From Chloropicon primus (taxonomy: Eukaryota; Chlorophyta; Chloropicophyceae; Chloropicales; Chloropicaceae), in the NCBI GenBank assembly GCA_023205875.1, contig CP060766.1, forward strand, positions 541,068-605,067: DNA of 64,000 nucleotides, written 5' to 3'. Below the pieces are notes generated by a model. That model made no database searches, was not told where the DNA came from, and saw only the letters and a program-made list of their open reading frames with translations. Of the stretch, positions 1 to 11,352 are shown in pieces. The translations under genes were made by a program, and so were the position numbers. Each line of letters opens with the position of its first letter. Within the stretch, counting starts at the first letter, position 1.

Positions 1-760
1 TTCCAACGGCGTGCTGAAGCATCTTTTCGTCCCCCTCCGTGATGTTCACCACGTCCTTGACGAAAACCGCAGCAGCGTCTGGCTTGTAGTGACACTCTGT
101 TCCGTTCCTTCCCTCGTAGGGGTACGCGGCTTCCAAGTCCAGCCCGCCGTTGTACCTGATGTACTCAAAGGCGTGCGAGGGAAGCCCTCCGCTGCAGCCG
201 TGGTTGTCGAAGGCTTGCGCGCAGTCGACCAGCTGCTGCTCACTGAGGGACAATATGCTGCCAAACTCCAGAGCGTACGCGGCCTCCAAGGCACCGGTGG
301 TGGAGAAGCTCCAGCACGAACCGCAGTGGCCTTGGTTCTTCACGGGGCTCACCACGCCCTTCTCCCTCCAGTCCTGGCTCTCCGGGTGGTGGTGCCTCAG
401 CATAGGCTCGTGCCTCTCGCTCAGCGTCGCGCTGCAGTCGGCCTGAGGCTCGGACAACCTCACGGAGAACTCCTCCCAGGTCTCGTCCGCGAACTCGTTC
501 ACCTCCGAGTAAAACGCATTCCTCGCGTTCGAGTCCTCAATCTCCTTGAGGTTCTGGGCAAACACCTCAAGACGATACGCAAGCTCGGCCTCGTCGTTGA
601 GGTAGCTCCTCTTGTGCTTCAACACGAAAGCATTGAACTGATCCACCACCTCAGGCGCGTGCTTGGTGACCCGCCCGAGCTTCCTCGCTTCCACGGAGGA
701 GGATGCAAGCACCACCGAACACACAACCGCAAGAAGAAGAACAAGTCGAACAAGTCTCAT
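1..760 (-). CDS. Papain-family (C1A) cysteine protease precursor, C-terminus off the window
   Basis: Partial gene; the reading frame runs off the left edge. The ATG at 760 opens a hydrophobic signal peptide ([19 protein letters not shown]). An I29-type inhibitory propeptide follows at about residues 30-100 ([26 protein letters not shown]), then the mature enzyme start with the catalytic block [17 protein letters not shown] (nucleophile Cys149) and [10 protein letters not shown]. Only about 253 residues are inside the window, so the catalytic His and Asn are not visible. C1A enzymes of this layout are secreted or vacuolar endopeptidases activated by removal of the propeptide. The family call is secure; the cathepsin subtype cannot be given. 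Confidence 0.9.
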   Translation of the reverse strand, partial: MRLVRLVLLLAVVCSVVLASSSVEARKLGRVTKHAPEVVDQFNAFVLKHKRSYLNDEAELAYRLEVFAQNLKEIEDSNARNAFYSEVNEFADETWEEFSVRLSEPQADCSATLSERHEPMLRHHHPESQDWREKGVVSPVKNQGHCGSCWSFSTTGALEAAYALEFGSILSLSEQQLVDCAQAFDNHGCSGGLPSHAFEYIRYNGGLDLEAAYPYEGRNGTECHYKPDAAAVFVKDVVNITEGDEKMLQHAVG

Positions 761-1268
761 CCTCCCGTCCATCTGTCCGCCGAGAGAAAGGAACCATCCA
801 TGACGACGACGAGGACAACAGCGACAACGAGGAGGAAGCTGGTCAGTCCTGCGTCCCTTTCTTCACGGCAAATGACAAGGAAAAGCGATGCACAACCACC
901 TATGCATCCAACCATTCCAACTTTGACGACAAACAATGGTCTTGCAAATTCTCGCCAAGACGTCGTCGCTTTCGAGGGAGGGTTCTTTGGAAAGCCCAAG
1001 ACACGAGGGTTCCGTCTGGCCCAACCCCTCTCCCTCTCCGACGACGCCCGCCCTCTCCCTCCGTCGCCGACGCACGCACTCACTCACCTCTCTAGCACCA
1101 CGTCGATTTACAATATGATGGCGGAGACCAGGAGCCAAGGCGTGATTAGCGTGAGTCACTCCAAAGGTAACGCCTGATCGAGGCGATGGAGGACGGGATC
1201 AGTTGCGGATGAACCCCTGGCGACCACGAATGAGGGTGAGGAGGAGCACTGCAAGCCAGCACAACGCC
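761..1268. promoter_or_regulatory. Divergent intergenic region upstream of the protease and the tail-anchored protein
   Basis: About 500 bp between two divergent starts. No convincing gene is seen; open frames here lack support. CGTCGTCGCTTTCGAGGGAG at 961-980 resembles the CGTC...CTTTCGA promoter motif found repeatedly in this window, facing the plus-strand gene. Confidence 0.4.
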
Positions 1269-1691
1269 ATGGATTGTCCGAGTTCCGGGAGTTGCAGTTA
1301 CGAGGAACCCTTGAAGGCGACGACGACGACGACGACGATGCCTGATCAGGATCAGGACCATCGTCCTCGCCCTTTGATGACGAGGACGAAGAGTTGCAGC
1401 GAGCACGGGACTTCTCTGAGGTTGCTGCTGAAGCACAAGTCATTCAGGGAGGACGACGTGAGGAAGCTGGTGGACTACGAGATGCTGAGGGAGGACGTGG
1501 ATGCGCGAGCGGAGGCGAAGAGGAACGCAGGCCTCGTGGACAAGGTCGGCAACTGGTTCGGGGATGCCCTGTTCAAGTTCCAGGTTATGAGCGGGACTTA
1601 CGCCCTGGCGCGTTCCGAGAAGCTAGCGGTGAACGCGGCGGCCGCGTCGGTTCTCGCCCTTGCCCTTGCCGTGCACTTCTACGGTGCCTGA
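1269..1691 (+). CDS. Small predicted tail-anchored membrane protein, unknown function
   Basis: 140 residues from the ATG at 1269, chosen because its context (GCCATGG) is strong; in-frame ATGs at 1209 and 1230 are alternatives. The protein has a Thr/Asp-rich N-terminus, a charged middle (KHKSFREDDVRKLVDYEMLR) and a hydrophobic C-terminal segment (NAAAASVLALALAVHFYGA) ending at the stop, as in a tail-anchored protein. No family was recognised. It converges on HIRA, with 135 bp of AT-rich spacer between the two stop codons. Could be a lineage-specific organelle or ER membrane protein. Confidence 0.6.
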   Translation: MDCPSSGSCSYEEPLKATTTTTTMPDQDQDHRPRPLMTRTKSCSEHGTSLRLLLKHKSFREDDVRKLVDYEMLREDVDARAEAKRNAGLVDKVGNWFGDALFKFQVMSGTYALARSEKLAVNAAAASVLALALAVHFYGA

Positions 1692-1826
1692 GGCCCCTCT
1701 TCCCAGCCGGATCGGTACGACAACAACAGAAGCCCTGTGGGCATTCCCCTTCAAAAGAAAAAAAAGGTGTTTATATTATTATTGTATTTACAACGCGCGT
1801 CGTCTCCTGATCCGCGTGTGTCCCGC

Positions 1827-4726
1827 TCACTCGCTGTTCACAATGTCGAGGTACTCGGTGACAAGTCTCTGCATGCTCCTTACGCTGGCAATGGCGGAAA
1901 GTATGCTCTTCATCTTCTTCCTGTCCGACTGCAAAAACTTGTCCAATATCTCCCGAAGCTTGCCTTGGTCGCCCTCCTGCGCGAGGAACTTGACGAGCTT
2001 GCACCACCAGTCCACCTCCGTCGCTTCGTCCCCCAGCGACTCGGCCGCCTGGGACATGAACTCCAAGTGCCTCCCCGTGGCCCTCCTCTGCTCGGCTGCC
2101 GTGACCATGTTCAAAGTCCTGGCCGCGGCTCCTCCCGCCGACCTCGCCATCTGGGCCTGGGCCTGGGTCTGCAAGGTGTTCAACTCCTCCCCGCAACCCC
2201 CGGGGGACAGGGCGCTTCCTCCGAGCTGAGTGATGCCGCTGGCAAACTCGCTGTAAAGGTGAGATCCATCGGCGACGCGGACCCAAGTCGAGAACTTTGA
2301 GCTGTAAACCAGGGCGTGGTTGCTGTCCAGCACCACCAACGGCAGCCCTTTCTCGCTCAGTCTGACCAGCTTCACTCTGTAGCTCCCCTCCCCCAGGGCG
2401 ACGGGGACCACGTCGGACTGCAGCTTGCACACCTCTCGCTCGAGGTCCCAGCACCAGAGCTTCCCGTCCGTGGTCACCGCCAGGAGAATCAAAGCCCCCA
2501 TGAGGTCACCTTCGCCTCCGGCAACCCTTTTCATTTCCATGAATGCCAGCGGCGATCCCAACGAAAGCGGGGGCCACATCCTCCTTCCCTGCTTCGAGTA
2601 CACTTGGAGGATTCCCCTGCCCAGCCCAAGAGCGAGGTATTCCTCGCAACCGCTCACGACGTCCACAGTGTTGCCCAGGTGCTTGTCCGACCACAAGCAA
2701 CTCGTGCTCTCGAGGCACTGGACGGTCGCGGAGATCCTGAGCTCCTTGGGGACGCCCGCAATGTCCTTCTCCGTGTTCTGCACCTCGCAGATGCGATTCT
2801 GTGATACCTTCACGCTCAACCTTGGACGAGTCTCCTTGCAAGCTGGGGGGATGATCACGGGCCGAGCTTTAGCCGCTGCTGCTGCAAAGGCTTCCTGATC
2901 AAAGCGGAAACTGGAGCTCGACCTTGGCTTGTCCCTCGACCCTGGGGGCACGGCGACCTTTGCCTTCTTTGCCACCTTCTTGGGGCTCGCGGGGACAGCG
3001 GCGCTGTTGCTCGGCCCCAATCTCTGCGTCTGGATTGGCCCTCCCGCGCCCCCGACAGGCACCGGCGCGATCCTCCTCTTCCCGTCGCTGGCCCTGACGG
3101 TCTCCGTCTGCACCAAGACGGCAGGCTTGGCGGGACTGGCGCTCGGCTGTGGAGCAGGGCGCTTCTTTTGGACGGCCTTCTTGGCCTCCGTAGATTTCTT
3201 CATCGCGGCGACGGACGTGAGGTCCTCCTCCTGGAGCTCCATGAGCGCTGGGTCCTCGGCCACGCCCATCCTGTCCAACCGTGCCGTCCCGTAACTGTCC
3301 TTCATGATGTCTTGCACCTCCTTGGCCGAAAGCCTCTCCCCCAGCTCCTTCTCCTCGAAGGAGAACACGGCCACCGTGCCGTCGATGGAGGCGGCAAAGA
3401 GAGTGAGCCCGTCGGGGGACCAACAGAGATCCACCACGCTCTGATTGAAGAAGGTCTTCGCCACGAGGACGGGCCTCGCCTTCTGAGAGAGCCAGACAGT
3501 GACCTTGTTGTCCTGGGCCCCCAGGGCTATGCAGGAGGCAACGTACGTTTTGCTCTTGTCCTCGTCAGAGACGACCCTAAACAGCCTGGGGTTGAACCTC
3601 GAGGCAACGACTGGGCCCTTGTGGCCGACATAGTCGTGGCTCCTCTCCCAGCTGCCCCTCATGAGAATCGCCGCCGTGTTTTTGGGAGACTGGTACGTGT
3701 TCACAGCAGTGATGTGGCTACCGTCCGGGCACCAGTCCAGTCTGGTGGAGAAGGTGTTCCAGACCGCCTTCTCGAACGGCTCCTTGATGCAGGCGACGGT
3801 CTCCCACCCCTCCACCGTCCTCACCACCACGCTCCTGTCGTCGCTCTGGCTGGCGATGTACTTCCCGACCGGGTCCCAGACAACGCCTTTGACAAAACTG
3901 GTGTGCTCCTGCAGCACCGTGAGCACCGTCCCCCTCAGTGTGTCCCAGATTCGAACCGTGTTGTCCAAGCTGCAGCTGGCCACCATGGAGTCATCCGGAC
4001 ACCAGCCCAAATCCACGACGTTGTTGGAGTGGCCCGTCAGGGTGTTGCACAGGACCCAGTTCTCCACGTTCTTCACCGCTTGGGAGCCAAACGAGGAGCC
4101 GTTCGAGAACTGAATGTTCCTGCTCCCCCCGACGATCGCGTTGGAGGGCCTGAGCTCGTGGATCAGAACCAAGTGGTTGTCCCCGCCAGAAGCGACGAAC
4201 CTCCCGCTGTTCGAGAACCTCGCCACGTTCACCGGGTGCCCCCTGTGGTCCGCCAGGGTCGCCACCCTCTCCACCTTTGTGTTCGTGTACTCCACAGCGG
4301 CGCTTCCCACCACGCCGTTGCTCCCGTGACCCCTCGCACTCCCCTGGCTCCCGTTCTCCGGCAGCATGTTCTCCTTCTCGCCGTTTGCTTGGTCGTCCTT
4401 GCTTCCGTTCTGCCCCGCCTCGGCCTTCTTCTTCAGCCTCTTCTTCTTGTTGTTGTTGTTTCCCCGGAGTTTGCTGAAGATGTGGCCCACCGACCACAAC
4501 ACAACCATCCCGTCCCCTCCAGCAGACGCCAGCCTGTTCCCATCGGGATGAACATCCACGGAGAAGATCGGCTGCACGCCATCTGCATCACCACCACCAG
4601 CAACAGCAACAGCATCGAGAAAGAGAAACGTTTCAGAGTCAGAGGATGGAAGAGGAGAGAGGGAGGACAGGGAGGAAAAGTTTACTGACCTCCGTGCGTG
4701 ATCCAGTCAGGCTTGTCAATCAGCAT
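1827..4726 (-). CDS. HIRA: Histone chaperone HIRA (WD40 protein)
   Basis: Two exons, 4726..4690 and 4582..1827, joined across a 107-bp GT-AG intron; the join restores the family N-terminus (KPDWITHGDGVQPIFSVDVHPDG) and gives 930 residues. The first ~400 residues form a WD40 propeller (VRIWDTLRG; VKGVVWDPVGKYIASQSDD, nearly identical to the family). DGKRRIAPVP at about residues 511-520 matches the HIRA B-domain, the ASF1-binding element. The C-terminal ~300 residues match the HIRA C-terminal domain (VTTDGKLWCWDLE). HIRA deposits histone H3.3-H4 independently of replication in the nucleus. A Lys/Asn-rich insert lies inside an early propeller blade. Confidence 0.95.
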
Positions 4727-5376
4727 GACGACCACCAACCACTCCGAAGACCTCGGTAAGTTTCAAAAAAACAAATGGGGAACCCAAACAAAAGAAAAAA
4801 AAGAAAAAAGAATCGGAACCCACGTCCTCAAAGCGTCACGTCGCCTCCACCGTAACGGCAACGCAAGCAAGCGCGGCAGAGAAGAACCAAGAGATCGAAG
4901 GGTCTCGTCCTTCCCTTTGTCCTTCCTCGTGATCAGTGATCGTGATCGATCGCGATCGATCGCGCGCACTCCCTCGCTCTGGCTCTCCCCGATCGCGATC
5001 GTTTTCCTGTTGGCGCGAAAGCGGAGGAGGTCTAGTTACGAGTGTACGGTACATGCATCCCACGGAAAGGTTTTCGGTCGAAAAACCCAAAGGCCCTCGA
5101 GTCAGTTCGAGCCTGTGGAAGGGAAGGGAAAGGGGTGTGTGGGGTTGGTTTTGAGCAACGAGCAAAGGAGGTTCAAGGTCTAAGCCTGATTGTTTTGGAT
5201 ACTACGCCTCCTGGGCTTTCGATTGATCCATTCCTTGCGTGATTTGACCGCGTGGACTTTTTTCAGACGACTCGGAGGAGGACGGTTTGTCCACTGAGGT
5301 GTGCCACAGGCTTGTGTGTGTACCACCGATACCGCCCAAAGACGTCTTGTACCATCATTGGATTGGCAGGGACGAG
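4727..5376. promoter_or_regulatory. Divergent intergenic region with a promoter motif copy
   Basis: Upstream of HIRA and of the membrane coiled-coil gene. It carries GATCGATCGCGATCGATCGC-type palindromic runs near 4935-4965. One clear copy of the window-wide motif lies at 5204-5229 on the plus strand (ACGCCTC, five bases, CTTTCGATTGATCC), about 150 bp before the ATG at 5377. No additional gene is supported. Confidence 0.5.
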
Positions 5377-6479
5377 ATGTATCAGAGGCCGCAAGCAAAC
5401 CAGTCGTACTCCGCGTACGACGCGAACAATAACTATGCGCCGCTTCCTACCTTTGGAGGACGGGGTGACAAGGCAAAGAAAAGAAAGGTAGGGACGGGAC
5501 ACCACGCCACGCCACACCACAGAGAGAGACGTTTCTCTGCGGTGAGCGAGAGGAAACACTCGCGTGACGCTCGTCCACTGTCCCAATGACACGCGGGATC
5601 CCTCTCTCCCTGGTGCCAGAAACTCTTCCTCGACCACTTTGCTGGTTCGTCCTTGCTGACTCTCTTTTTCCTCCCCCTGGTTCTTCTGTGTTCTCGTTTG
5701 CTTCTGGGTTGTTGCTGTAACGGCAGGGCTTGCCGTTATGGGCGAATGGCAAGCTGCTGACGTACGCCCCTCTAGCGATCCTGGCGTTCATCTTGATCTG
5801 GGTAATGATCTCTCACTCGCGAACTATCACGGACCTCAAGGAGCGCAACCAGCAGCTGCACACGGAGGTGTACAAGAAGGAGAGGAAGGAATCCACCTTG
5901 CAGAAGACGGCCCTGTCGTACGAGAGGAGCTTGCACGACACGCATGCGGAGAAGGCACAGGTCCAGAGCAAGCTCAACGACGCTTTGGACAAGCTGAAGA
6001 ACCTGGAAGACTTTTTCGAGAGGCACCAGCATGCCCACAGGCAACACGCCGAGGAGAAGGACCTGTGGGAGAAGGAGAAGAAGTTCCTCCACTCCGAGAT
6101 CGAGTCCATTAGGGACAACTTCCGTGACACGAGGCAGATCTCCGAGGAGGCCCAACAGCTTCAGAAGCAGGCCGAGGCGGTAGGAAAGACGGAGGCGAGC
6201 AAGGTGAATAACCCTCTCAGCGGTGGCAAGGCCTCGGGGGACGGCAAGACTGAGGCGGCATCCCAGGAGCCCGCGGCGGCCGAGAGCGATGGGGCGTCCA
6301 AGAGAAACCTGGAGTCCACGGAGGATCCTGTTGAGACAGACGACGGCAACGAAAATGCCAAGGCCGGCAAGGACCTCACCGCTTCGATCATCAAACAGTT
6401 CAAGCACCACAGGTTCTCTTATGGGGGAGAGGCACAGGCCCAGCAAGCGAACCCTCCTCCGGGTGAGGTGCCGCTCTAG
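5377..6479 (+). CDS. Single-pass membrane protein with long lumenal coiled coil (Golgi-type layout), unknown
   Basis: Two exons, 5377..5487 and 5727..6479, joined by a GT-AG intron in phase 0, giving 287 residues. A short Gln/Tyr/Asn-rich head with a KAKKRK cluster precedes one transmembrane helix at about residues 47-65 (LLTYAPLAILAFILIWVMI). A heptad-rich coiled coil spans about residues 70-170 (DLKERNQQLHTEVYKKERKE). The tail is acidic and low-complexity. Basic head, signal anchor and lumenal coiled coil resemble type II Golgi proteins such as the GOLM1/CASC4 group, but this is analogy of layout only. It converges on SERINC with 111 bp of AT-rich sequence between the stops. Confidence 0.7.
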
Positions 6480-6590
6480 ACAGACAGACGCAGCATAGTT
6501 TCTTATCATTACATAAAACATAACCAAACAACATTAATATACACAAAGATAATAGATAAACCGAAGCGCCAAACGGCCTTTGGGCGTCCC

Positions 6591-7706
6591 TCAGAAGGAT
6601 CTGCTCTCCAAGATGAAAGGCGCGAAGAGGGTCCACACGTAGAGAAGGGCGGTGCCCCACTGAACCGCGATCTTGATCCACACGGAAGTCCAGCCAATAT
6701 CGAAGGTGCCCTTCCCCTGGTGCTTGTCGATGTCCCAGCCGGTGAGCAGCATGCCCATGTAAGCGCTGGAAAGCACGAACACAAAGTGGGAGATTGCCGG
6801 CGAGAAGACGCTGTCCCCGTCGCCGCTGCTGAGGGAGAAGGCCTCCTGATCTCTCGCCGAGTTGAGGCAGCAAACGGAGACCACCAGAACCATGAAAACC
6901 AGCGAGATGATTGTCGTCCAATCGTTGTTGGCTTTGGGGTAAACTTCTTGCACGCACGTCTCCGGCATCGACGATGCCGCAGACCAGAGCAGGTACACGC
7001 AGTACCCGAAGCAGAAGGCCGCGCTGAGCAAGCCAGCCGACTCGCTCCTGAATTTCGAGACCGACAGGAGTGTCACCAGGACCCCCATCGCGAGGGTCAC
7101 CGTGGTGACAATCACGTTGAAGTCACACCCGCTAAAGTAGTGGTACGCGAGGCCAACCGCCACGAGGGACGCGGAGTAGATGCTCAAGGTGACCGAGACC
7201 AGGAGCGGGACCCAGCCCCCTTCATGGTCTTCCGCTTTCGAGACCCACCACTCGTTCCACTTGTAGAACAGCTCCAGCATCTGTATGCTTTGAAAGATGA
7301 GGAACAGGACCCCAAGAACGCGAGCAGCTTGTGCGTAGTCACTGATGGACTCGTTGGGCAGGGTGAAGCACACGAATACGAGGCCCAGCAGTCCCAGGTA
7401 CTTGAGGAAGAAGAAGTGCTTGTCGAAGAAGTCCCTCGGCCCTCCGCTGTCTGCCTTGAAAGCCATCCCAAAGCAGATGCTGAAGAATATCACCAGCGAC
7501 AGGGAGAGCCTGAACACTGCCTCCTTCCCATAACACACGTCAGAGGACGACCCCTCGGGGACATCGTCGCAGTGCTGGAGCGCTGGTATGTGCCTCAGAA
7601 GCGGAGCCCCATAGTCCCTCAGCACCCAACTCAGTATCGAAAACTTGAAGAAGTACCCAAAGTAAGACCAGACCCTCTTCTGGTCCTCCTCCAATGTGAA
7701 GCCCAT
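6591..7706 (-). CDS. SERINC: SERINC/TDE1 family multi-pass membrane protein
   Basis: 371 residues, no intron, from the ATG at 7706. About ten hydrophobic helices are visible. Family landmarks include FFKFSILSWVLRDYG near the N-terminus, NESISDYAQAARVLG, the FLIFQSIQMLELFYKWNEWW block, SCCLNSARDQE-like sequence and the C-terminal GWDIDKHQGKGTFDIGWTSVWIKI. SERINC proteins sit in the endomembrane system and plasma membrane and are associated with serine incorporation into lipids and with lipid scrambling. The protein is somewhat shorter than animal members (about 450). Family assignment is secure; substrate is not. Confidence 0.92.
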   Translation of the reverse strand: MGFTLEEDQKRVWSYFGYFFKFSILSWVLRDYGAPLLRHIPALQHCDDVPEGSSSDVCYGKEAVFRLSLSLVIFFSICFGMAFKADSGGPRDFFDKHFFFLKYLGLLGLVFVCFTLPNESISDYAQAARVLGVLFLIFQSIQMLELFYKWNEWWVSKAEDHEGGWVPLLVSVTLSIYSASLVAVGLAYHYFSGCDFNVIVTTVTLAMGVLVTLLSVSKFRSESAGLLSAAFCFGYCVYLLWSAASSMPETCVQEVYPKANNDWTTIISLVFMVLVVSVCCLNSARDQEAFSLSSGDGDSVFSPAISHFVFVLSSAYMGMLLTGWDIDKHQGKGTFDIGWTSVWIKIAVQWGTALLYVWTLFAPFILESRSF

Positions 7707-8428
7707 GGGACTCGCTCAACTCGTGGCCACACCTTGCCTTGCCTCTCGTTCCTTCCTCTCAAGTGGACACCACAGGACACTTTGTCTCTCCTCACTCTCA
7801 AACGCAGTAAAGACCACGCCTTGGGCCTCTGTTGGACCACTGGATTGCTTCTGGACCTCACAAGGAGCGAGCCTAAGCCAAGAAATGGATTGTGACGATG
7901 CCAAGGCGACCCCAATTGTGTCCTGACTGAACCTGAGCTCTGCACCTTGGCCTCCCTTGCCCTCCAGTGCTCCATCTCATCTCCCCATCGTACAGTACCA
8001 ATTCAAAACTATACTCGCAAATTTCACAAAGGAGAAACAGCCTCGCCTCCTGCAAGGAGGACGACGGAGTGGACCGCAATCAGCGAGGAATTCAGCGACG
8101 AGAGCGACAGAGGAAGCGTGTGACAAGGACACCAAGCGAAATTATGTCTCAAGAGCTTTCGATTGGTACCTTGGTTGACGCCATCGGCAAAGAACTGACG
8201 GAGGAGGCTCCGTCTGAAGAAGATTGATTCCTAGCGGGGGAAGTGGAGGAGTGGAGCGCAATCAGCGAGGAATTCAGCGACGAGGACGGGAGAAGGGCGA
8301 AAGGGGGCGTCGTCAGGCGGAATCATCGTCTCGATATTGTTCGGTTGGTGCTTTGGTTGACGCATTTGGTGGCCTGAAAGGCATTGAGGTTGACCTTTGG
8401 GAACATCGGAGAGGGGGGGAAGCAGAGC
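7707..8428. promoter_or_regulatory. Divergent region with a ~182-bp tandem duplication carrying the promoter motif
   Basis: A roughly 182-bp unit is tandemly repeated: GCAATCAGCGAGGAATTCAG occurs at 8076 and again at 8258. Each unit has a copy of the bipartite motif on the plus strand, TGTCTC then CTTTCGATTGGTACC at 8145-8170 and a weaker copy from 8327 (CGTCTC...GTTCGGTTGGTGC). Both face the 965-aa gene starting at 8429. Short open frames across the repeat are not supported as genes. Confidence 0.6.
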
Positions 8429-11326
8429 ATGAGTTCCGTGACGGTGAGGGAGGTGGTGGGGAGGTTGGGCGGAGGGAGCGGGAAGGGGAAGGGCATAGCT
8501 TCGCAGAACTTCGGGAAGAAGCCTTCCTCGCGACGAAAAACGGTTGAGGTCGGAGACCTTCTCCAGTCGTGCAGAAAAGGCTCGCAGCAGGGCAGCAGAG
8601 ACCTTGGCTTTGGCCACGGTCACGACAACTTCGCTGCCGGGTCGACGACGAGCGTGAGCGGGAGCTCGAACAGGCAGGTGGATGTGATGGACAACCATTT
8701 GGCCATCGCGGCGAACAGTGGCTTCGCGGTTTACGTGCTCAGCCTCCACCAGAACGAGGGAGAAAACAGGGATAGCTTGAGGATATTGTCACGCCACGAG
8801 TTCTCGCAGGTGAGGGCGATCCGCTTCGCGAGGACAAACTCGGGCGATGGGTTTGGCCTCGCCCTCGTGTCCCTTGTCATCATCCAGGAGGATGGAGAGA
8901 TAGCAGTGTGGAGCTACAGAACGAAGAGGAGGCAGGAGGGCTTCATGGACAAGAGCGGTCGAGCGGCCGGGGGGAACGGCACTTGGCAGCTCGTCAGCAG
9001 AATCCCGCCGCCCCCGTGCAAGATGGAGCTGATCTCCCACGCGATATTGACGATGGACAACATTCTGACGGTGCTGTGCCTGAACCGGGAGGCGGAAGCC
9101 CCACAGCAAGACGGGGCCTCCAACCGAGGCAAAGTCGGGAGAATCGGCAAGTTGGAAGACTTGTTTCCGGTGAAGAGGGCCGTGCTTGAGCGCGTCGACT
9201 TGCAGATGTGCGGAAGCATCGAGGAAGACGGCGGCGGCGATCTTAGCCCCAGGAACAGGAAGAGGGCCACCAGATCAATGCTTGGCGAGATTGCTGGAGC
9301 AGACTGCTTGCTGTGCCCTTCGCCGGGCGACCCCAACACAACGAGTCACTCCTCTCAAGGAGGATCACAGCTGAAGAGAGTAAGGTTCTGGGTCATCTGC
9401 AGCAAGCGGAACACGGCGTTCTTGTGGAATTTGGAGGACATGAGGTGCGTCAGGAAGGTGCCCATGATGCGGAATCCCTCGCACTTGTGCATTCACAATC
9501 CGAGCGGAGATTTGTTGTGGGTCACCCAGTCGCACGAGCTATGTATTCACAAATGCGAGAGGGAGGAAGGTGGGGAGGGGGGAGCACCAGTCGCGGAAAC
9601 GGTTAGGCTGCTGAGTCATTTGGATCAAAGCTCTCTGCGCGACCAGCAAATTGTCACGATGCTCTCCATAGGACCATTTCTTTGGGTTGCATGCACGCCT
9701 GACATGAGCAACGCGAGGCAGAACCACAAAAGCTTGACAGTCTTCGCCTTCCATTCGATGTCTGGCACTTGTGTCGGAAAGCAAACCCTGAAATTGCCTG
9801 GGGACGGAGAAGGGGGCGAGGCGGGGGGGAGTTTGGGCCCCACCTACACCCTTCTCATGCAGGGAAACTCCCTGAGCACGTATCTGGTTAGCGCGGGTGG
9901 ATTTGATGCCGGGAAGATCTGGAAGTGCCAGCTCAAGGTTCCTGCCGCCATGTCTAGCGTGGTCGCAAACGTATTGCGCAGACTAAACAGCACGCACAAC
10001 ACTGGGGGAACGACCGAGGGCTCCAAACCCAGCGCCAAGAATGACCTGAACTTGCTGTCCCACATGATCAAGGGCGAGCTCTCTCAATGGGGAAATGCCC
10101 TTCAGCAGCAAAGGAGGGAGGCAGAGCTGGCGCAAATGGAGCTCATTTCGAGACTTGGAGACGCAAGCGAGATTGAAGAGATTCTGGCCAAGAACCCAGC
10201 AGCTCATGCTCTTTTGATACAGTCGAGGGTGCGTGAGAATGAGCTCGCAAAGATCCTAGCGCCACTGATCAGGAAGGAGGTTGAAAAGAAGGACTCGGTC
10301 ACTTCCGTGCTGACAAACCCCCAGCACACGATCGACAAGAGCACGAGAGCGGTCCTGGTGGAATTCCTGGACCAGATAGAGAATCCTCGGGGCGAAGCCA
10401 AGCCAGAGGAATGGTGGAGCTCCTCCGTGATTGTCGTGGGGAGCTCAAGTACGACGTCTTACAACGTTGGAAGACGAGTCAGACTCTGCTTGTACTTCTT
10501 TAACGCGCTCCTGAAAACAGTGGTATCGAGGATGCCAGAAGAAGGAGAGAGCAGGGCTGTGCAGGAAATCGAAGAGATTTTCTTGTGGTTTGCTGCCCAC
10601 ATCGAGGATGAGAATTCGCTGGAGTCTCTGAAGGAGAGGACGAAGGAGACCCTCGTCAAGGATTTTGCGAGAGAATTCGCTTTGTTTGGCAGAGACTGCC
10701 CCACTTGCGAGGACGAGGATGAGAACCTGTATTTTGACATTGCCTATGAGATCACCTGCCTCATGCTCTACCTGGTTTTGCCCGACTACCTCGTGGGCTT
10801 TGTACTATCGTACGGCCAAACCATGGCAGCGGGGGGCCAAGGCTCCGCGAACTGCGACACCCAGAACGAGGCAGTTAGGGGATATGCTTTCAGGGCAACT
10901 TGCGTGCTGCCTGCTTTGCATATCCAAGGACACTATGAGACACCCCCGAGGCCCCTTTTAGAGACCCAGGTGCACAGTCAGGCAAAGCTGATGGTTTGCG
11001 CTGGCCACCCCCTCTGCGCACTGCATGTTCTGTGCAAGCTGGAGTCGGAGGAGGCTAGCGGAGGAGACTGGAAGAGGAGCTTCCAACTCTTAGAGTGGAT
11101 GAGGAACAGCGGAATCAAGGATGAGCTGCAGGACCAGACAAGCATTTTGGTAGAGCACTTTTGTTGCATGCTGTTGAGGAGCAAGCACCAAGAGCTGCGC
11201 TCTGAGGCAGGCCTCTTGCTGCAAACCCTTTCGTCATCAAGGAATCCGGAATCCGGTGACACGACGGTGGTTGAGAGCATCATTCAAGAGTCCATTTCTT
11301 CGTTGATAGACATCGTGTTGTATTAA
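8429..11326 (+). CDS. Large conserved-looking protein, beta-propeller-like N-half and helical C-half, unknown
   Basis: 965 residues from the first ATG of the frame (8429), intronless. The N-terminal ~500 residues contain strand-rich, WD-like stretches (DNHLAIAANSGFAVYVLSL, IIQEDGEIAVWSYRTKR, FWVICSKRNTAFLWNLEDM, NPSGDLLWVTQSHELCIHK). The rest is helical (AELAQMELISRLGDASEIEE; FDIAYEITCLMLYLVLPDYLV). Propeller followed by an alpha-solenoid is typical of nucleoporins, coat and tethering subunits, but no specific family was recognised. It converges on the aminotransferase with only 26 bp between stop codons. Confidence 0.75.
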   Translation: MSSVTVREVVGRLGGGSGKGKGIASQNFGKKPSSRRKTVEVGDLLQSCRKGSQQGSRDLGFGHGHDNFAAGSTTSVSGSSNRQVDVMDNHLAIAANSGFAVYVLSLHQNEGENRDSLRILSRHEFSQVRAIRFARTNSGDGFGLALVSLVIIQEDGEIAVWSYRTKRRQEGFMDKSGRAAGGNGTWQLVSRIPPPPCKMELISHAILTMDNILTVLCLNREAEAPQQDGASNRGKVGRIGKLEDLFPVKRAVLERVDLQMCGSIEEDGGGDLSPRNRKRATRSMLGEIAGADCLLCPSPGDPNTTSHSSQGGSQLKRVRFWVICSKRNTAFLWNLEDMRCVRKVPMMRNPSHLCIHNPSGDLLWVTQSHELCIHKCEREEGGEGGAPVAETVRLLSHLDQSSLRDQQIVTMLSIGPFLWVACTPDMSNARQNHKSLTVFAFHSMSGTCVGKQTLKLPGDGEGGEAGGSLGPTYTLLMQGNSLSTYLVSAGGFDAGKIWKCQLKVPAAMSSVVANVLRRLNSTHNTGGTTEGSKPSAKNDLNLLSHMIKGELSQWGNALQQQRREAELAQMELISRLGDASEIEEILAKNPAAHALLIQSRVRENELAKILAPLIRKEVEKKDSVTSVLTNPQHTIDKSTRAVLVEFLDQIENPRGEAKPEEWWSSSVIVVGSSSTTSYNVGRRVRLCLYFFNALLKTVVSRMPEEGESRAVQEIEEIFLWFAAHIEDENSLESLKERTKETLVKDFAREFALFGRDCPTCEDEDENLYFDIAYEITCLMLYLVLPDYLVGFVLSYGQTMAAGGQGSANCDTQNEAVRGYAFRATCVLPALHIQGHYETPPRPLLETQVHSQAKLMVCAGHPLCALHVLCKLESEEASGGDWKRSFQLLEWMRNSGIKDELQDQTSILVEHFCCMLLRSKHQELRSEAGLLLQTLSSSRNPESGDTTVVESIIQESISSLIDIVLY

Positions 11327-11352
11327 AATATGGCGGTTCATATCATATCGTG

